A stretch of 56,478 nt of DNA from OFTM10 sp964196195 (GCA_964196195.1 CAXMSE010000057.1:1-56478), one strand, 5' to 3'; shown: positions 34,289 through 43,295, numbered from the stretch's first letter. Numbers and translations are program-made. Notes: a model not told the origin generated them from the letters alone.

Positions 34289-35365
34289 CTAGTCGCGAAC
34301 CGGAGCGTCGACATCCACGGGGTCGGTATCGATGTCGATGATCGGTGGCAGGAAGTGGTGGTCGGCGAAGAGTCGAGCCGCCGGGCTGCTGCCATCGATG
34401 GCCTCGGCCGCGACGATCACCGCCGCCGCGCTGTAGGTGGATCGCTCGCTGTCGGGGAAAATCACACCCTCGGGGTGCACCATGCCGGTGATGTATCTGC
34501 CATCGGGTTCGCGGAGCTTCTGGGCCGCGCCAAAGAGTCGGAGGGCGGTGTGACGGTCGCCCACTCCGAGGTACGCCATGGCGCACTCGCACGTCTCGGC
34601 CGCAGTGACCCAGGGTCGATCGCTCACACAGCGGATGCCCTCATCGCCGAGCATGAAGGTGGCGAGGCGCTCGTCGAGATGAGCACGACCGGCCTCGCCC
34701 GTGATCACCCCCGACAGGACGGGGTAGTACCAATCCATCGCCCACCGATGTTTGGGGGAGAATGCTTCGGCCCGATGATGGCGGATCGTGTGGGCCAGTT
34801 GGGCGAGCGACAGCTCCCAGTCCGGGCGCTCCTCGCCCAACTCCTGGGCGATCGCGATCGAGCAGCGCAGGCTGTGGGCGATCGACGAGGAACCAGTAAG
34901 CAGGGCGAACGACCAGGGGGTGCCATCGGTGTGGCGGGCCCAGAGAATCTCCCCGCGCGGTTGTTGGAGGTCGAGCACGAACTCGATCGCGCGGCCGACG
35001 ACCGGCCACATCGTCTCCAGGAATCCCTGGTCGCGGTACAACAGAAAGTGGTGCCACACGCCGGCCGCCACATAGGCGATCACATTGGCGTCGAGCTTGT
35101 CCTGCTCCACCTCGTGCTCAAGGTAGTACTGGTGCCAGGAGCCATCGGGCCTTTGCCTGTCGACGAGCCACTGGTAGCCGGCTTCGGCGTCGGTGCGTCG
35201 CCCACCGATGGCGAGAGCCATGGTGGCCTCGATGTGATTCCAGGGATCGGCGTGGCCACCGGGGAACCAGGGAATCATCCCCGACGGCAGCTGCCAGTCG
35301 GCGATGTGGTCGGCGGTGGCGCGAACCTGGTCGACGGTGATGAGTCCCGCGAGCTCAGGCGGCAT
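34289..35365 (-). CDS. Alpha/alpha-barrel protein (prenyltransferase/glycoside hydrolase-like)
   Basis: 358 residues. Repeating helical units with WQLPSGMIPWFPGGHADPWNHIEATMAL, YQWLVDRQRPDGSWHQYYL, LDANVIAYVAAGVWHHFLLY and YSAAAVIVAAEAI resemble the six-hairpin toroids often annotated as prenyltransferase or GH15-like. The two DGSW-type repeats are typical of this fold. No catalytic pair can be assigned confidently. Its start lies 11 nt inside the upstream methyltransferase gene, and together with the GT4 gene it forms a three-gene minus-strand operon probably making or trimming a surface glycan. Confidence 0.7.
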   Translation of the reverse strand: MPPELAGLITVDQVRATADHIADWQLPSGMIPWFPGGHADPWNHIEATMALAIGGRRTDAEAGYQWLVDRQRPDGSWHQYYLEHEVEQDKLDANVIAYVAAGVWHHFLLYRDQGFLETMWPVVGRAIEFVLDLQQPRGEILWARHTDGTPWSFALLTGSSSIAHSLRCSIAIAQELGEERPDWELSLAQLAHTIRHHRAEAFSPKHRWAMDWYYPVLSGVITGEAGRAHLDERLATFMLGDEGIRCVSDRPWVTAAETCECAMAYLGVGDRHTALRLFGAAQKLREPDGRYITGMVHPEGVIFPDSERSTYSAAAVIVAAEAIDGSSPAARLFADHHFLPPIIDIDTDPVDVDAPVRD

Positions 35366-36125
35366 CGGCGTGGTTCCGTCGTGCGCTCTTGGTCGTGCGA
35401 AGGGGCGACTTGGTGGCGTAGACCACGAGGCTCTTGCCCAGAACCGGATTCAGAAGCCTCTCGGCTGTGCGGGTGAGCCACGGCTGCTTCACGATGTCCC
35501 ATTCGAGCAGGCGGTGGTACTGCTTCACGGTCCAGTTGTGGTCGATCTCGTTGTTGACCCCAACCGCACACCGCAGCCACCAGTAGGGGGAGTGCAGGGC
35601 GTGAGCGCGATGCGAACCGACCGGATCGAACCCCGCACCGGTGAGCTTCGAGCGCACTTCCTTCTCGGTGTAGATACGCACATGGCCACCCTCCACCGCC
35701 GGCGCGTGATAATCGGAGCTGATCTTCCAGCACACGCGCTCGGGAAGGTTGGCGGGCACGGTGACCGCGATGGTGCCGCCCGGCTTGAGGATGCGCATGA
35801 ACTCGTCGTAGGCGGCGAGGTCGTCGGGAACGTGTTCGAGTACCTCTGAGGCAATCACCTTGTCGAAGCTGTGATCGGGGAACGGCAGCCGGGTGCCATC
35901 GCCTTGCACCTGGGTGTGCATCAACTGGCCATCGAAGAGGCCGTCGTCGATCAGCATCGGTGCGGTGTTGTGGATGGCAACGAGTTCGGCAATTGCCATG
36001 TCGCAGCTGACCACATGGGCACCGCGCACGAGGGCCTCATAGGTATGGCGTCCGAACCCGCAACCGAGGTCGAGGAGGCGATCACCGGCGCGGAGCTGGA
36101 AACGGTCGTAGTCGACGGTGAGCAT
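35355..36125 (-). CDS. Class I SAM-dependent methyltransferase (UbiE/Methyltransf_11 type)
   Basis: 256 residues from the ATG at 36125, where the start overlaps the GT4 stop by one base. Motif I is LLDLGCGFGRHTYEALVRGA, then VVSCDMA, GDGTRLPFPDHSFDKVIASEVLEHVPD and ILKPGGTIAVTVPA. A typical small-molecule or glycan methyltransferase; the C-terminal part (WLRCAVGVNNEIDHNWTVKQYHRLLEWD) is not informative to me. Middle gene of the GT4-methyltransferase-barrel operon. Confidence 0.86.
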   Translation of the reverse strand: MLTVDYDRFQLRAGDRLLDLGCGFGRHTYEALVRGAHVVSCDMAIAELVAIHNTAPMLIDDGLFDGQLMHTQVQGDGTRLPFPDHSFDKVIASEVLEHVPDDLAAYDEFMRILKPGGTIAVTVPANLPERVCWKISSDYHAPAVEGGHVRIYTEKEVRSKLTGAGFDPVGSHRAHALHSPYWWLRCAVGVNNEIDHNWTVKQYHRLLEWDIVKQPWLTRTAERLLNPVLGKSLVVYATKSPLRTTKSARRNHADAA

Positions 36126-37414
36126 CAGCCTGCGCCACCACCGCGCAGGGCATTCTCGGCAAGTACTTCGCGGTACTGCTCGACTGTGCTTACGGCGGTA
36201 TGGCGCCACGACCACTGCTTGATCACCCGTTCGCGTCCCTGGCGACCGACCCTGGCTCTCAGCTCGGGGTCGTCGAGGGCGGCGCGAATAGTGGCGGCGA
36301 GGGCTTCACTGTTGCCGGGTTCGGTGAGGAAGCAGGTCTCCCCGTGGACACCGGCCACCTCGGGCAAGGCACCGCCGGTGGTGGCCACCAGAGGTGCGCC
36401 ACACGACATGGCCTCGATGGCGGGCAGGGAGAAGCCTTCGTACAGGGAAGGCACCACGGCCAACTCGGCCTCGCTGTAGAGCTCGACGATGCGCTCATCG
36501 GGCACGTCGGAAACGAAACTGACGCAGTCGTCCAGCCCGAGAGCGGTCATGGTGTGGCTGGCATGTGAGTCGGGGCGGCGCTTGCCGATGATGGTGAGCT
36601 CCATGTGGCGCTCGGTGCGGAGCTTGGCCACCGCCTCGAGCAGGAACTTGAGTCCCTTCATCGCCACATCCGCGCTCGCGGTGGTGACGAGATGGCCGGG
36701 TCGGCGCTGCACACCCGGAACCGGGAGGAACAGCTTCGGATCGACCCCGACGGGCACGACATGGATGCGGTCGAGGGGGACATCGTGGTCGGCGGAGATG
36801 TCGGATTTCGAGGACTCCGACACCGACATGATGCGGGGCAGTCGCTTGGCGACCTGGGTCTGCATCTTCGTGAAGGCGTACCAGCGGCGCTTTCCGAACC
36901 TCTCCCATGCGGTGCGGGCGTGCTCGAGCTCGAGCTTGCGGTCGATGGTGATCGGGTGGTGGATCGTCTCGAGGATCGGCCACCCCTCCTGGTGCAGTTT
37001 CAGGATTCCCCACCCGAGTGTCTGGTTGTCCTGGATGAGGTCGAACTCGTCGCGGCGGGTGCGGAGGTGTCGCCATGCTCGCAGACTGAAGGCGAGAGGC
37101 TCAGAGAAGGTGCCGGTGTTGAAGGAGGCGTGCTCCACCGCATCGGTCCAGTCTTTCCACTCCCTCAGGCGCGGCTTGCGCATCGGATGGGGATCGGCCC
37201 AGATGTCGAGGCTGGGGAGCTTCACCAGGGGCACCCGCGGGTCGAGGATGGGGTAGGGCTGGCCGCCGAGAACCTCGACGTGATGACCCAGATCCACCAG
37301 GGCCTTGCTGAGATGGCGGATGTACACGCCCTGGCCCCCGACGTGGGGTTTGCCTCGGTAGGTGAGAAGGGCGATGCGCAGGGGGAGCTCGGCAGAGCCG
37401 GCAGACGCGGACAT
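36125..37414 (-). CDS. Glycosyltransferase family 4
   Basis: 429 residues from the ATG at 37414 (an upstream TTG at 37432 is also in frame). GT-B fold: RIALLTYRGKPHVGGQGVYIRHLSKALVDLGHHVEVLGG at the N-terminus, DLIQDNQTLGWGIL in the middle, and the donor-binding VVPSLYEGFSLPAIEAMSCGAPLVATTGGALPE at the C-terminal domain. Transfers a nucleotide-activated sugar to an unidentified acceptor at the cytoplasmic side. First gene of its operon. Confidence 0.9.
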   Translation of the reverse strand: MSASAGSAELPLRIALLTYRGKPHVGGQGVYIRHLSKALVDLGHHVEVLGGQPYPILDPRVPLVKLPSLDIWADPHPMRKPRLREWKDWTDAVEHASFNTGTFSEPLAFSLRAWRHLRTRRDEFDLIQDNQTLGWGILKLHQEGWPILETIHHPITIDRKLELEHARTAWERFGKRRWYAFTKMQTQVAKRLPRIMSVSESSKSDISADHDVPLDRIHVVPVGVDPKLFLPVPGVQRRPGHLVTTASADVAMKGLKFLLEAVAKLRTERHMELTIIGKRRPDSHASHTMTALGLDDCVSFVSDVPDERIVELYSEAELAVVPSLYEGFSLPAIEAMSCGAPLVATTGGALPEVAGVHGETCFLTEPGNSEALAATIRAALDDPELRARVGRQGRERVIKQWSWRHTAVSTVEQYREVLAENALRGGGAG

Positions 37415-37520
37415 GAGGGACAAGGCTCTCAACTGGGCGAACGGGACGTCAAATGATGCCCGGTTCTCGGCCTATACCCACCGCGGCCGTGACGTGCGTC
37501 TCATGGCTAGATTTCTCGTC

Positions 37521-37958
37521 ATGAGAGGATTGGTACAGAGGGTGAGCCGGGCCAGGGTCAGCGTCGATGGCGATCTCACCGGCGAGATCGGACCCGGCTT
37601 GCTGATTCTGGTGGGGGTCACCCACGACGACACCGAGGAGCAGGCCGCCAAGCTGGCCGACAAGATCTGGAACCTCAGGATCTTCGACGATGCCGAGGGG
37701 GTGATGAACCTGTCGTTGGCTGATACCCATCGGTCGGCTCTAGTGGTGAGCCAGTTCACCCTCTACGGCGACACCCGCAAGGGCCGACGCCCCGGCTACA
37801 GCGATGCTGCGCGCCCCGAGCAGGCCGAGCCTCTCGTGCAGGCGGTGATCGACACCTTGGCCTCGTTCGGGGCCGATGTGGCCATCGGTCGCTTCCGGGC
37901 CGAGATGGCAGTGGAGCTGGTGAACGACGGCCCCGTCACCCTCTGGATCGAGGTCTGA
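37521..37958 (+). CDS. dtd: D-aminoacyl-tRNA deacylase
   Basis: 145 residues, the family's usual length. Removes D-amino acids from mischarged tRNA. Motifs: VQRVSRARVSVDG at the start, the catalytic SQFTLYGDTRKGRRPGYSDAA and the cross-subunit NDGPVTLWIEV. The ATG at 37521 is preceded by TAGATT and 7 nt, so the transcript is probably leaderless; an upstream in-frame ATG at 37503 would add MARFLV. The last 23 bp overlap the convergent Lnt-like gene. Confidence 0.94.
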   Translation: MRGLVQRVSRARVSVDGDLTGEIGPGLLILVGVTHDDTEEQAAKLADKIWNLRIFDDAEGVMNLSLADTHRSALVVSQFTLYGDTRKGRRPGYSDAARPEQAEPLVQAVIDTLASFGADVAIGRFRAEMAVELVNDGPVTLWIEV

Positions 37959-39420
37959 TGCTCTCTTCGCTCCGCCAGAGCGTGAAAAGGAGGGTGGCGA
38001 CAGCCCATAGCAACACCGGCCAGCCGCCCCACGCAACCGCCAGGGTCCGCCCTTCGCGGAGCTCGATCGTGTCGTAGAGCACCCTCTGCTCGCTCACCCC
38101 GGTGCGGTCGCGGACCTTAGCGTCGGGGCTGATCACTGCCGAGAACCCTGTGGGGGACGCCTGGAGCACCCACCGGTCGGTCTCGAGTGCCCGCAGGCGA
38201 CTGGATGCGATCTGTTGGCTCTGCACGATCGTGAGCCAGTAACTCGACCCGTTGGTGGGGTTGAGCAAGACCTGGCCCCCGTTACCCGCGGCGTCACGAG
38301 CCCGGTGATCGAAGAAGACCTCCCACGAGATCGACACACCCAGAGGGCCGAGCTCGGTGTCGAGCACGGCATCTTCGGTTCCCCGTCTTACGTCGCGAGC
38401 CGGTAGCTCGTCGCTGAAACGCTCGATCCACGACCGAAGGGGAACGAACTCACCGAACGGCACCAGGAGGACCTTGTCGTAGCGGTCGGTGACCGTGCCA
38501 TCGGGGGACTGGGCGATCGAGAAGTTGGTGTTGGCCAGCCCGTCCTCGGCAATCTCGAACCAGCCACTCACCACCACCGCGTCGAGATCGGCGGCCAGAG
38601 CGGTGAGACGGGTGGAGGCTTCCGTGCGACCGAGCAGGGGTGAATCGCAGCGACTCGGGGCGGAGGTCCCATCGCGCGATGGATGCACGACGTCCTCGGG
38701 CCAGAGCACGAGGTCGACGGGCCGGTCGATGGCCTCACTTGCCTCCATGTGGCGCTCGAACACGGCGCGGGTGGTGCAGACATCGGCCCTGGTGTTTTGG
38801 GGCCCGCCGCCTTGTACGACGGCAACTTCGATCGTGGCGACCGTGTCGACCGCCAAGCCGGCGACATGGCCCCCGATCGTGGCTGCCAGCAGCACTCCTA
38901 CTGCGAGCCCGGCCACGTGCCAGTTCTGTCGCACTGCTTCGGCCACCGCGATACCGGCCACCACCACCATCACGGCGAGGAGGGGTGAGCCGAAGAGACG
39001 GGCCGACATGGCGAACGGTGTGGAGACACCCGCCATGGCGAAGGTGGCGATCGGGGTGCCGCCGAAAGGCCAGTTCCAGCGGATCAGCTCGACCAACACG
39101 ATCGCCGCAGGGAAGGAGAAGCGGCGTAGAGGCCCCTCGGCGGGGGTCATCGCCCCCGCGGCGCCCATGAAGGCCGAGAAGATGAGAACGGTGACAGGCC
39201 AACCCGGGGCCGTGAGATCGAGCATCCAGATGGTGCCCGGTATCGACCAGGCCATCCCGACCAGGAAGGAGCGGGTGAAGCGCGGTCGGCGCGCCACATC
39301 TTCGATCAGGCGATACCACATCGCGACGCCGATGAACGCCAGAGGCCACCAGCCCCATGGCGGGATGGCTGCGGCGATCAGAAGGCCGGCGAGCACCGCG
39401 TGGATTCGAGTGCGCGTCAC
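37936..39420 (-). CDS. lnt: Apolipoprotein N-acyltransferase-like membrane protein (catalytic Cys position is Ser)
   Basis: 494 residues: six or more N-terminal membrane helices (HAVLAGLLIAAAIPPWGWWPLAFIG), then an extracytoplasmic carbon-nitrogen hydrolase domain and a final helix. Lnt adds the third acyl chain to lipoproteins. The triad glutamate is in LVLWPEDVVHP and the lysine in YDKVLLVPFGEFVPLR. The nucleophile position, normally Cys in I-C-Y-E, reads I-S-W-E here (Ser codon at 38326-38328, about residue 365). Either this is a Ser variant, a diverged subfamily, or not a classical Lnt. The start overlaps the cyclase stop by 4 nt. Confidence 0.78.
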   Translation of the reverse strand: MTRTRIHAVLAGLLIAAAIPPWGWWPLAFIGVAMWYRLIEDVARRPRFTRSFLVGMAWSIPGTIWMLDLTAPGWPVTVLIFSAFMGAAGAMTPAEGPLRRFSFPAAIVLVELIRWNWPFGGTPIATFAMAGVSTPFAMSARLFGSPLLAVMVVVAGIAVAEAVRQNWHVAGLAVGVLLAATIGGHVAGLAVDTVATIEVAVVQGGGPQNTRADVCTTRAVFERHMEASEAIDRPVDLVLWPEDVVHPSRDGTSAPSRCDSPLLGRTEASTRLTALAADLDAVVVSGWFEIAEDGLANTNFSIAQSPDGTVTDRYDKVLLVPFGEFVPLRSWIERFSDELPARDVRRGTEDAVLDTELGPLGVSISWEVFFDHRARDAAGNGGQVLLNPTNGSSYWLTIVQSQQIASSRLRALETDRWVLQASPTGFSAVISPDAKVRDRTGVSEQRVLYDTIELREGRTLAVAWGGWPVLLWAVATLLFTLWRSEESIRPRSRG

Positions 39421-40043
39421 TTCTCCAGCGCGAGTTGGAGGCGGTGGATGCCGCCGACCGCGCCGACACCTTTGATCCGGACGGCCACGTTGCTCTCGCT
39501 TCGCACCCAGCCGGGCAGGTCGGCTTCATCGCTGGCGGCGAGGATCTCGCCGGGCTCGGCCGCCGCGCACAGTTTCGCGGCGAGGTTGACCGGCTCTCCG
39601 ATGTAGTCGTCGCCCTCGAACAACAAGACGGTGCCGGTGGCGATTCCCACCCTCACATCCACTCCGCTATCGGCAAAGTGGTGGATGAGATGGGCGCCGA
39701 GGGCGATAGTGGGTGTGGGCTCTACCCCCACCGCCATCACACCGTCGCCGAGCCACTTCGCCACCCTCACACCGCGTCGTGCCGCGACGTTTCGGGTGAT
39801 GCGTCGGAATTCGCCGAGCTGTCGGACTGCGGCGTGGGGGCCATGGGTGCGGGTGTAGGCGGTGAAGCCGCTCAGATCGGCGAAACAGAAGGTACGGGTG
39901 ACGTTGAGATGAGACTCACCGGATGCCAACTGGTCTGGTGGCGCGACACAGTCGATGTCGGCTGCCTCGTTCCAGTCTTGCGCCGGGCCGGTGTCGGCCG
40001 CGAGGATTGGGACGAGCAGCTCGCCGGTTGGGTCCTTGGGCAC
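39417..40043 (-). CDS. Class III adenylate/guanylate cyclase domain protein
   Basis: 208 residues with a single catalytic domain after about 45 non-conserved residues. Metal-binding aspartates are visible in FCFADLSGFTAY and KWLGDGVMAV; VRVGIATGTVLLFEGDDYIGEPVNLAAKL follows as usual for the family. Active enzymes are dimers producing cAMP or cGMP; many actinobacterial members with a YIGEPVN-type site are weakly active. Cytosolic, no sensor domain seen. Overlaps the Lnt-like gene start, suggesting cotranscription. Confidence 0.82.
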   Translation of the reverse strand: MPKDPTGELLVPILAADTGPAQDWNEAADIDCVAPPDQLASGESHLNVTRTFCFADLSGFTAYTRTHGPHAAVRQLGEFRRITRNVAARRGVRVAKWLGDGVMAVGVEPTPTIALGAHLIHHFADSGVDVRVGIATGTVLLFEGDDYIGEPVNLAAKLCAAAEPGEILAASDEADLPGWVRSESNVAVRIKGVGAVGGIHRLQLALEK

Positions 40044-40090
40044 GATGGTCAGACTCTCACACCGTGCCGGATTTGTTCATTCGGAATGGC

Positions 40091-40465
40091 TCAGACCTTG
40101 TGGCCACAGATCGGCCAGGGCTGCTTGCCGCGCTCGCTCCACAGGGCGCGGGCCATCGAATCCTGCCACCAGGGGTCGGCCTGGCTCGGGTCGATGCTGA
40201 TGAGCCACGGGAAATGACGCTCGGCGACCCCGTCCCAGGTGACCTGGTCGAACTGGTAGGCGCCGCGGTAAGTGCCCGACCTCGAGATGGCCCCGTAGTT
40301 GTCGGTCGACTCGCAATGGCGGAGGCGGCCGAGGTCTTCGCTGCTCAAGACGTCGTTGACGTGCTCGGTGGTGTCGAGGAAAAAGGTGACCTCTTCGACG
40401 GTGCAGGCCGACGACAGAATCAGCGCGACAAGCGCGAGTGCGATCAGGCGCAATCGTGTGCTCAT
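40091..40465 (-). CDS. Resuscitation-promoting factor-like transglycosylase lipoprotein
   Basis: 124 residues. Lipoprotein signal with lipobox LSSAC (Cys21), then a short spacer and an Rpf-type lysozyme-like domain: LRHCESTDNYGAISRSGTYRGAYQFDQVTWDGVA, with the catalytic glutamate in HCES. Rpf proteins cleave peptidoglycan during wake-up and growth. A strong GAGGAGG ribosome site lies 11 nt upstream, and a structured leader of about 120 nt precedes it, as Rpf genes often carry regulatory leaders. Confidence 0.85.
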   Translation of the reverse strand: MSTRLRLIALALVALILSSACTVEEVTFFLDTTEHVNDVLSSEDLGRLRHCESTDNYGAISRSGTYRGAYQFDQVTWDGVAERHFPWLISIDPSQADPWWQDSMARALWSERGKQPWPICGHKV

Positions 40466-40588
40466 GTTAGGTGCTGCCTCCTCGGGGATTCCCCGTGTTT
40501 GGCGTCGCCCGGTGATCGTTCAGCGGCTCGTTGGCCGCCGGCATTTGGCAGGTTGATCACCAACGCCTTTTCAGCTCCCGAAACGCTA
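40466..40588 (-). ncRNA. Structured 5' leader of the Rpf-like gene, class unknown
   Basis: Between a TAGCGT box (40583-40588, minus strand) and the start codon the RNA can form nested helices: 40501-40505 with 40563-40567 and 40511-40517 with 40555-40561 (12 bp), an inner GCGGC/GCCGC hairpin (40523-40538), and CGGGG-ATT-CCCCG (40483-40495) just before the ribosome site (40477-40483). The last hairpin could hide that site. The conserved sequence blocks of the c-di-AMP (ydaO) riboswitch are absent. The rest of the 389-bp gap (40589-40854) shows no gene or motif I recognise. Confidence 0.4.
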
Positions 40589-40854
40589 GACCGTTGTCGT
40601 CACATAAATGCAACGTGAGACCTATGTCACTCCCCGCGGGCGGTGGCGATGGCGGCGTCGACAACCCCCGAAGGCACCCCACAATCGGCTCCCGCAACCC
40701 GCACGGGGGCCATGGACTCCTCGCTGAAGGTGATCAGCCCGAGGGCGATCAGCCGAGGGCCGCGACCACGGCCCACCAACGCTTTCCGAGTCCAACACCG
40801 AGCTGTCGCCAGATACGTTCCATTGAGGGATGTAAGTCGCTGTTGCGCGGGTGG

Positions 40855-42213
40855 TCAGACAGCCCCTCGACCCTGGCGGACGCAGGCGGGAACGCCCAAT
40901 CCCCGCATCTGGGCCCCGGTGACCGTTAGCCCGGGGGCGTTGTGGGCGAGAACTCGGTCGATGTGATCACAGCGGGCCAGATGACCGGGCCGGTACTGGG
41001 GGAGGGAGTTGCGCCATTCGGTGACGCGTGCGACGGGCTGGCTCCGGAGGCCGATCGTGGGAACGAGTTCTTCCTCCATGGTGGCCACGACGTCGGCGAT
41101 GTCCATGTCGACCCAGCGGGGGTCGTCGGTGCGGCCGGCCGAAACACGGAGGATGGCATGGGTTCCATCGTTGTAGTGATCCCACTTCGACGACGACCAC
41201 GAGCAGGCGGTGGTGAGCATCCCCTGTTGGCGGGGGACGAGATAGCCCGAACCCTTCAGGTCGCTCTCGATCTGATCCTTGTCGATCACGAAGGTGACGA
41301 GTACGGCGCTGCCGTAGCCGAGATCGCCGAGCACACTCGCTGCTTCGGGTGCGTGTGGGGCGATCAGGCGGGCTGTGATCCAGGCCGGCGAGGTGATGAT
41401 GACCCGTCCGGCGCTGATCGCCTCGCCCCCGGCCCGCACGATCCATCCCTCGCCGTGGCGCTCGAGCGATTCGGCCGGCGTGGAGGTGCGGATCCCTTGG
41501 CCGAGCTCATCGGCGAGGGCATCGATGATGCGCCGACTGCCGCCCTTCACGCCGTTGAAGACGGGCCCCGCCGCGGCTGCCACGTTCGCGGCCACCTGGG
41601 CTCTGAGGATGTCGCGCAGTGATCCCTCTTCGCGGGCGGCAGTGGCCAGCTGGGCTGCGCCCGCTTCGATGCTGAGCTGGTCGGCGTTGCCGGCGTTGAT
41701 GCCACCCAGGAGGGGGTCGATCAGTCGCTCGAAGACCTCGGCCCCCACTCTCGGGCGAAGCACCTCGCCCACTGAAGCGTCGCCCACCAGGGGCGCCGCC
41801 GGTTGGTCGATTCGGGCGACGAAGTCTGCGAGTCCGGTGTCGGACACGATGCCGCTCGCCGCGACCGACTCTTCTTCGAACGGTACGCCGAGCACCGACG
41901 GACTGGGAATGCCGCGCAGCTTGTCGTTGATCCAGATGAAGGCCCGGGCTCCGGTGGGGGCCACGAGATCGTCGCCCAGGCCGAGCTCCGTGCACAGCTG
42001 GGTGGCTTCCGGCTGGCGGGCGAGGAATCCGTCGGCTGCCATATCGACATCGAACGCCAGACCGGATTCCTCCACCGGGCCACCGTCGATCTTGCCGCCG
42101 AGCCGATCTTCGGCCTCCAGGACCAGAAAGGGTTGACCCTTGCTGTGCAATTCGTGGGCGGCGGCGAGGCCGGCGATACCCCCGCCGATCACCACTACGC
42201 GATCTGTGGTCAT
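40855..42213 (-). CDS. hemG: Protoporphyrinogen/coproporphyrinogen oxidase (HemY type)
   Basis: 452 residues. FAD-binding VVVIGGGIAGLAAAHELHSKG at the N-terminus, then the glycine-rich AEDRLGGKID, and LIDPLLGGINAGNADQLSIEA of the porphyrinogen oxidase family. The C-terminal GLTVTGAQMRGLGVPACVRQGR closes the FAD fold. In actinobacteria this HemY-type enzyme (also called CgoX) oxidises coproporphyrinogen III in haem synthesis. Start overlaps the hemE stop by 4 nt. Confidence 0.9.
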   Translation of the reverse strand: MTTDRVVVIGGGIAGLAAAHELHSKGQPFLVLEAEDRLGGKIDGGPVEESGLAFDVDMAADGFLARQPEATQLCTELGLGDDLVAPTGARAFIWINDKLRGIPSPSVLGVPFEEESVAASGIVSDTGLADFVARIDQPAAPLVGDASVGEVLRPRVGAEVFERLIDPLLGGINAGNADQLSIEAGAAQLATAAREEGSLRDILRAQVAANVAAAAGPVFNGVKGGSRRIIDALADELGQGIRTSTPAESLERHGEGWIVRAGGEAISAGRVIITSPAWITARLIAPHAPEAASVLGDLGYGSAVLVTFVIDKDQIESDLKGSGYLVPRQQGMLTTACSWSSSKWDHYNDGTHAILRVSAGRTDDPRWVDMDIADVVATMEEELVPTIGLRSQPVARVTEWRNSLPQYRPGHLARCDHIDRVLAHNAPGLTVTGAQMRGLGVPACVRQGRGAV

Positions 42214-43265
42214 TCGGCTGGTTCGCTCCGAACGATGCCTTCGGCGTGAACCGTTTTCACCACCTCGGTGAGTACGTCTGGATCGGTGGTGGGCATCACG
42301 CCGTGGCCGAGGTTGAACACATGGCCGGGGTGGCCGTCGTTGGCGGCCAGCACATCGCGAGCGGCGGCGCAGGCCACCTCCGCTCCCGCGAAGGCCACGG
42401 TGGGATCGAGATTGCCCTGGAGGGCCTTACCGGCCCCCACCCGCTGGCGGGCCTGGTCGAGCGGCACCCGCCAGTCGACACCCACGACATCGGCGCCGGC
42501 GGCACCGATCTGGTCGAGCAGCTCGCCGGTGGTGACCCCGAAGTGGATGCGCGGCACTCCGGTGTCGGCGATGGACGACAGCACCTTCTCGGAGTGGGGG
42601 TAAACGAACCGCCGGTACTGGGCGGGAGAGAGGGCCCCGGCCCAGGAGTCGAAGAGTTGGATCGCCGACGCTCCGGCATCGATCTGTGAGCGCAGGGATG
42701 TGATCGCCATGTCGGCCAGGCGATCGAGCAGGCTGTGCCAGAGAGGTTCATTGGCGAACATGAGCGCCTTGGTGATGGCGTGGTCCTTCGACGGCCGCCC
42801 CTCCACGAGGTACGACGCGACGGTGAACGGCGCGCCCGCGAATCCAATGAGCGGCCGGTCGAGCTCGGCCACCAGCTGGCGAACGGTGGCGAGCACGTAG
42901 GGGGTGTCGGCTTCGGGATCGAGGGGGCGGAGTCGTTGGAGATCGGCTTCGGTGCGAAATGGTCGTTCCACTTCGGGGCCCACCCCGGGGGTGACGGTGA
43001 GGCCGAAGCCGACGGCATGGGCGGGCACCACGATGTCGGAGTAGAGGATCGCGGCGTCGACGTCGTAGCGCCTCACCGGTTGCAGGGTGATCTCGGTGGA
43101 CAACTCCGGGTCGGCGATCGCATCGAGGATGGTGCCCTCCCCCCGGATTGCCCGGTACTCCGGAAGTGACCGGCCCGCCTGGCGCATGAACCACACGGGC
43201 ACCCGCTCGTGGGGAAGCCCTCGGCATGCTCGAATGAAGGGGTGGTCGTCGTAGCGTCCGGTCAC
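42210..43265 (-). CDS. hemE: Uroporphyrinogen decarboxylase
   Basis: 351 residues. The signature VPVWFMRQAGRSLPEYR is near residue 20; the catalytic aspartate lies in ILYSDIVVP. Also present are LIGFAGAPFTVASYLVEG and PRIHFGVTTGELL. Converts uroporphyrinogen III to coproporphyrinogen III, the substrate of the next gene's enzyme. The GTG start at 43265 has TAGCGT 6 nt upstream and no ribosome site, so it is probably leaderless. Confidence 0.95.
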   Translation of the reverse strand: MTGRYDDHPFIRACRGLPHERVPVWFMRQAGRSLPEYRAIRGEGTILDAIADPELSTEITLQPVRRYDVDAAILYSDIVVPAHAVGFGLTVTPGVGPEVERPFRTEADLQRLRPLDPEADTPYVLATVRQLVAELDRPLIGFAGAPFTVASYLVEGRPSKDHAITKALMFANEPLWHSLLDRLADMAITSLRSQIDAGASAIQLFDSWAGALSPAQYRRFVYPHSEKVLSSIADTGVPRIHFGVTTGELLDQIGAAGADVVGVDWRVPLDQARQRVGAGKALQGNLDPTVAFAGAEVACAAARDVLAANDGHPGHVFNLGHGVMPTTDPDVLTEVVKTVHAEGIVRSEPAE

Positions 43266-43271
43266 GGAGCC

Positions 43272-43287
43272 ACGCTACCGATACCGT
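43272..43287. promoter_or_regulatory. Back-to-back -10 boxes between hemE and the M23-like gene
   Basis: Minus-strand TAGCGT (43272-43277) serves hemE, 6 nt before its GTG. Plus-strand TACCGT (43282-43287) is 8 nt before the ATG at 43296. The two divergent genes start only 30 bp apart, so their polymerases must compete. Confidence 0.5.
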
Positions 43288-43295
43288 TGGCAGTC

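Noticed and set aside
40466..40620. c-di-AMP (ydaO) riboswitch upstream of the Rpf-like gene
   Set aside because: The leader is structured, but the conserved ydaO sequence blocks such as CCGACAGCTAAC are absent.
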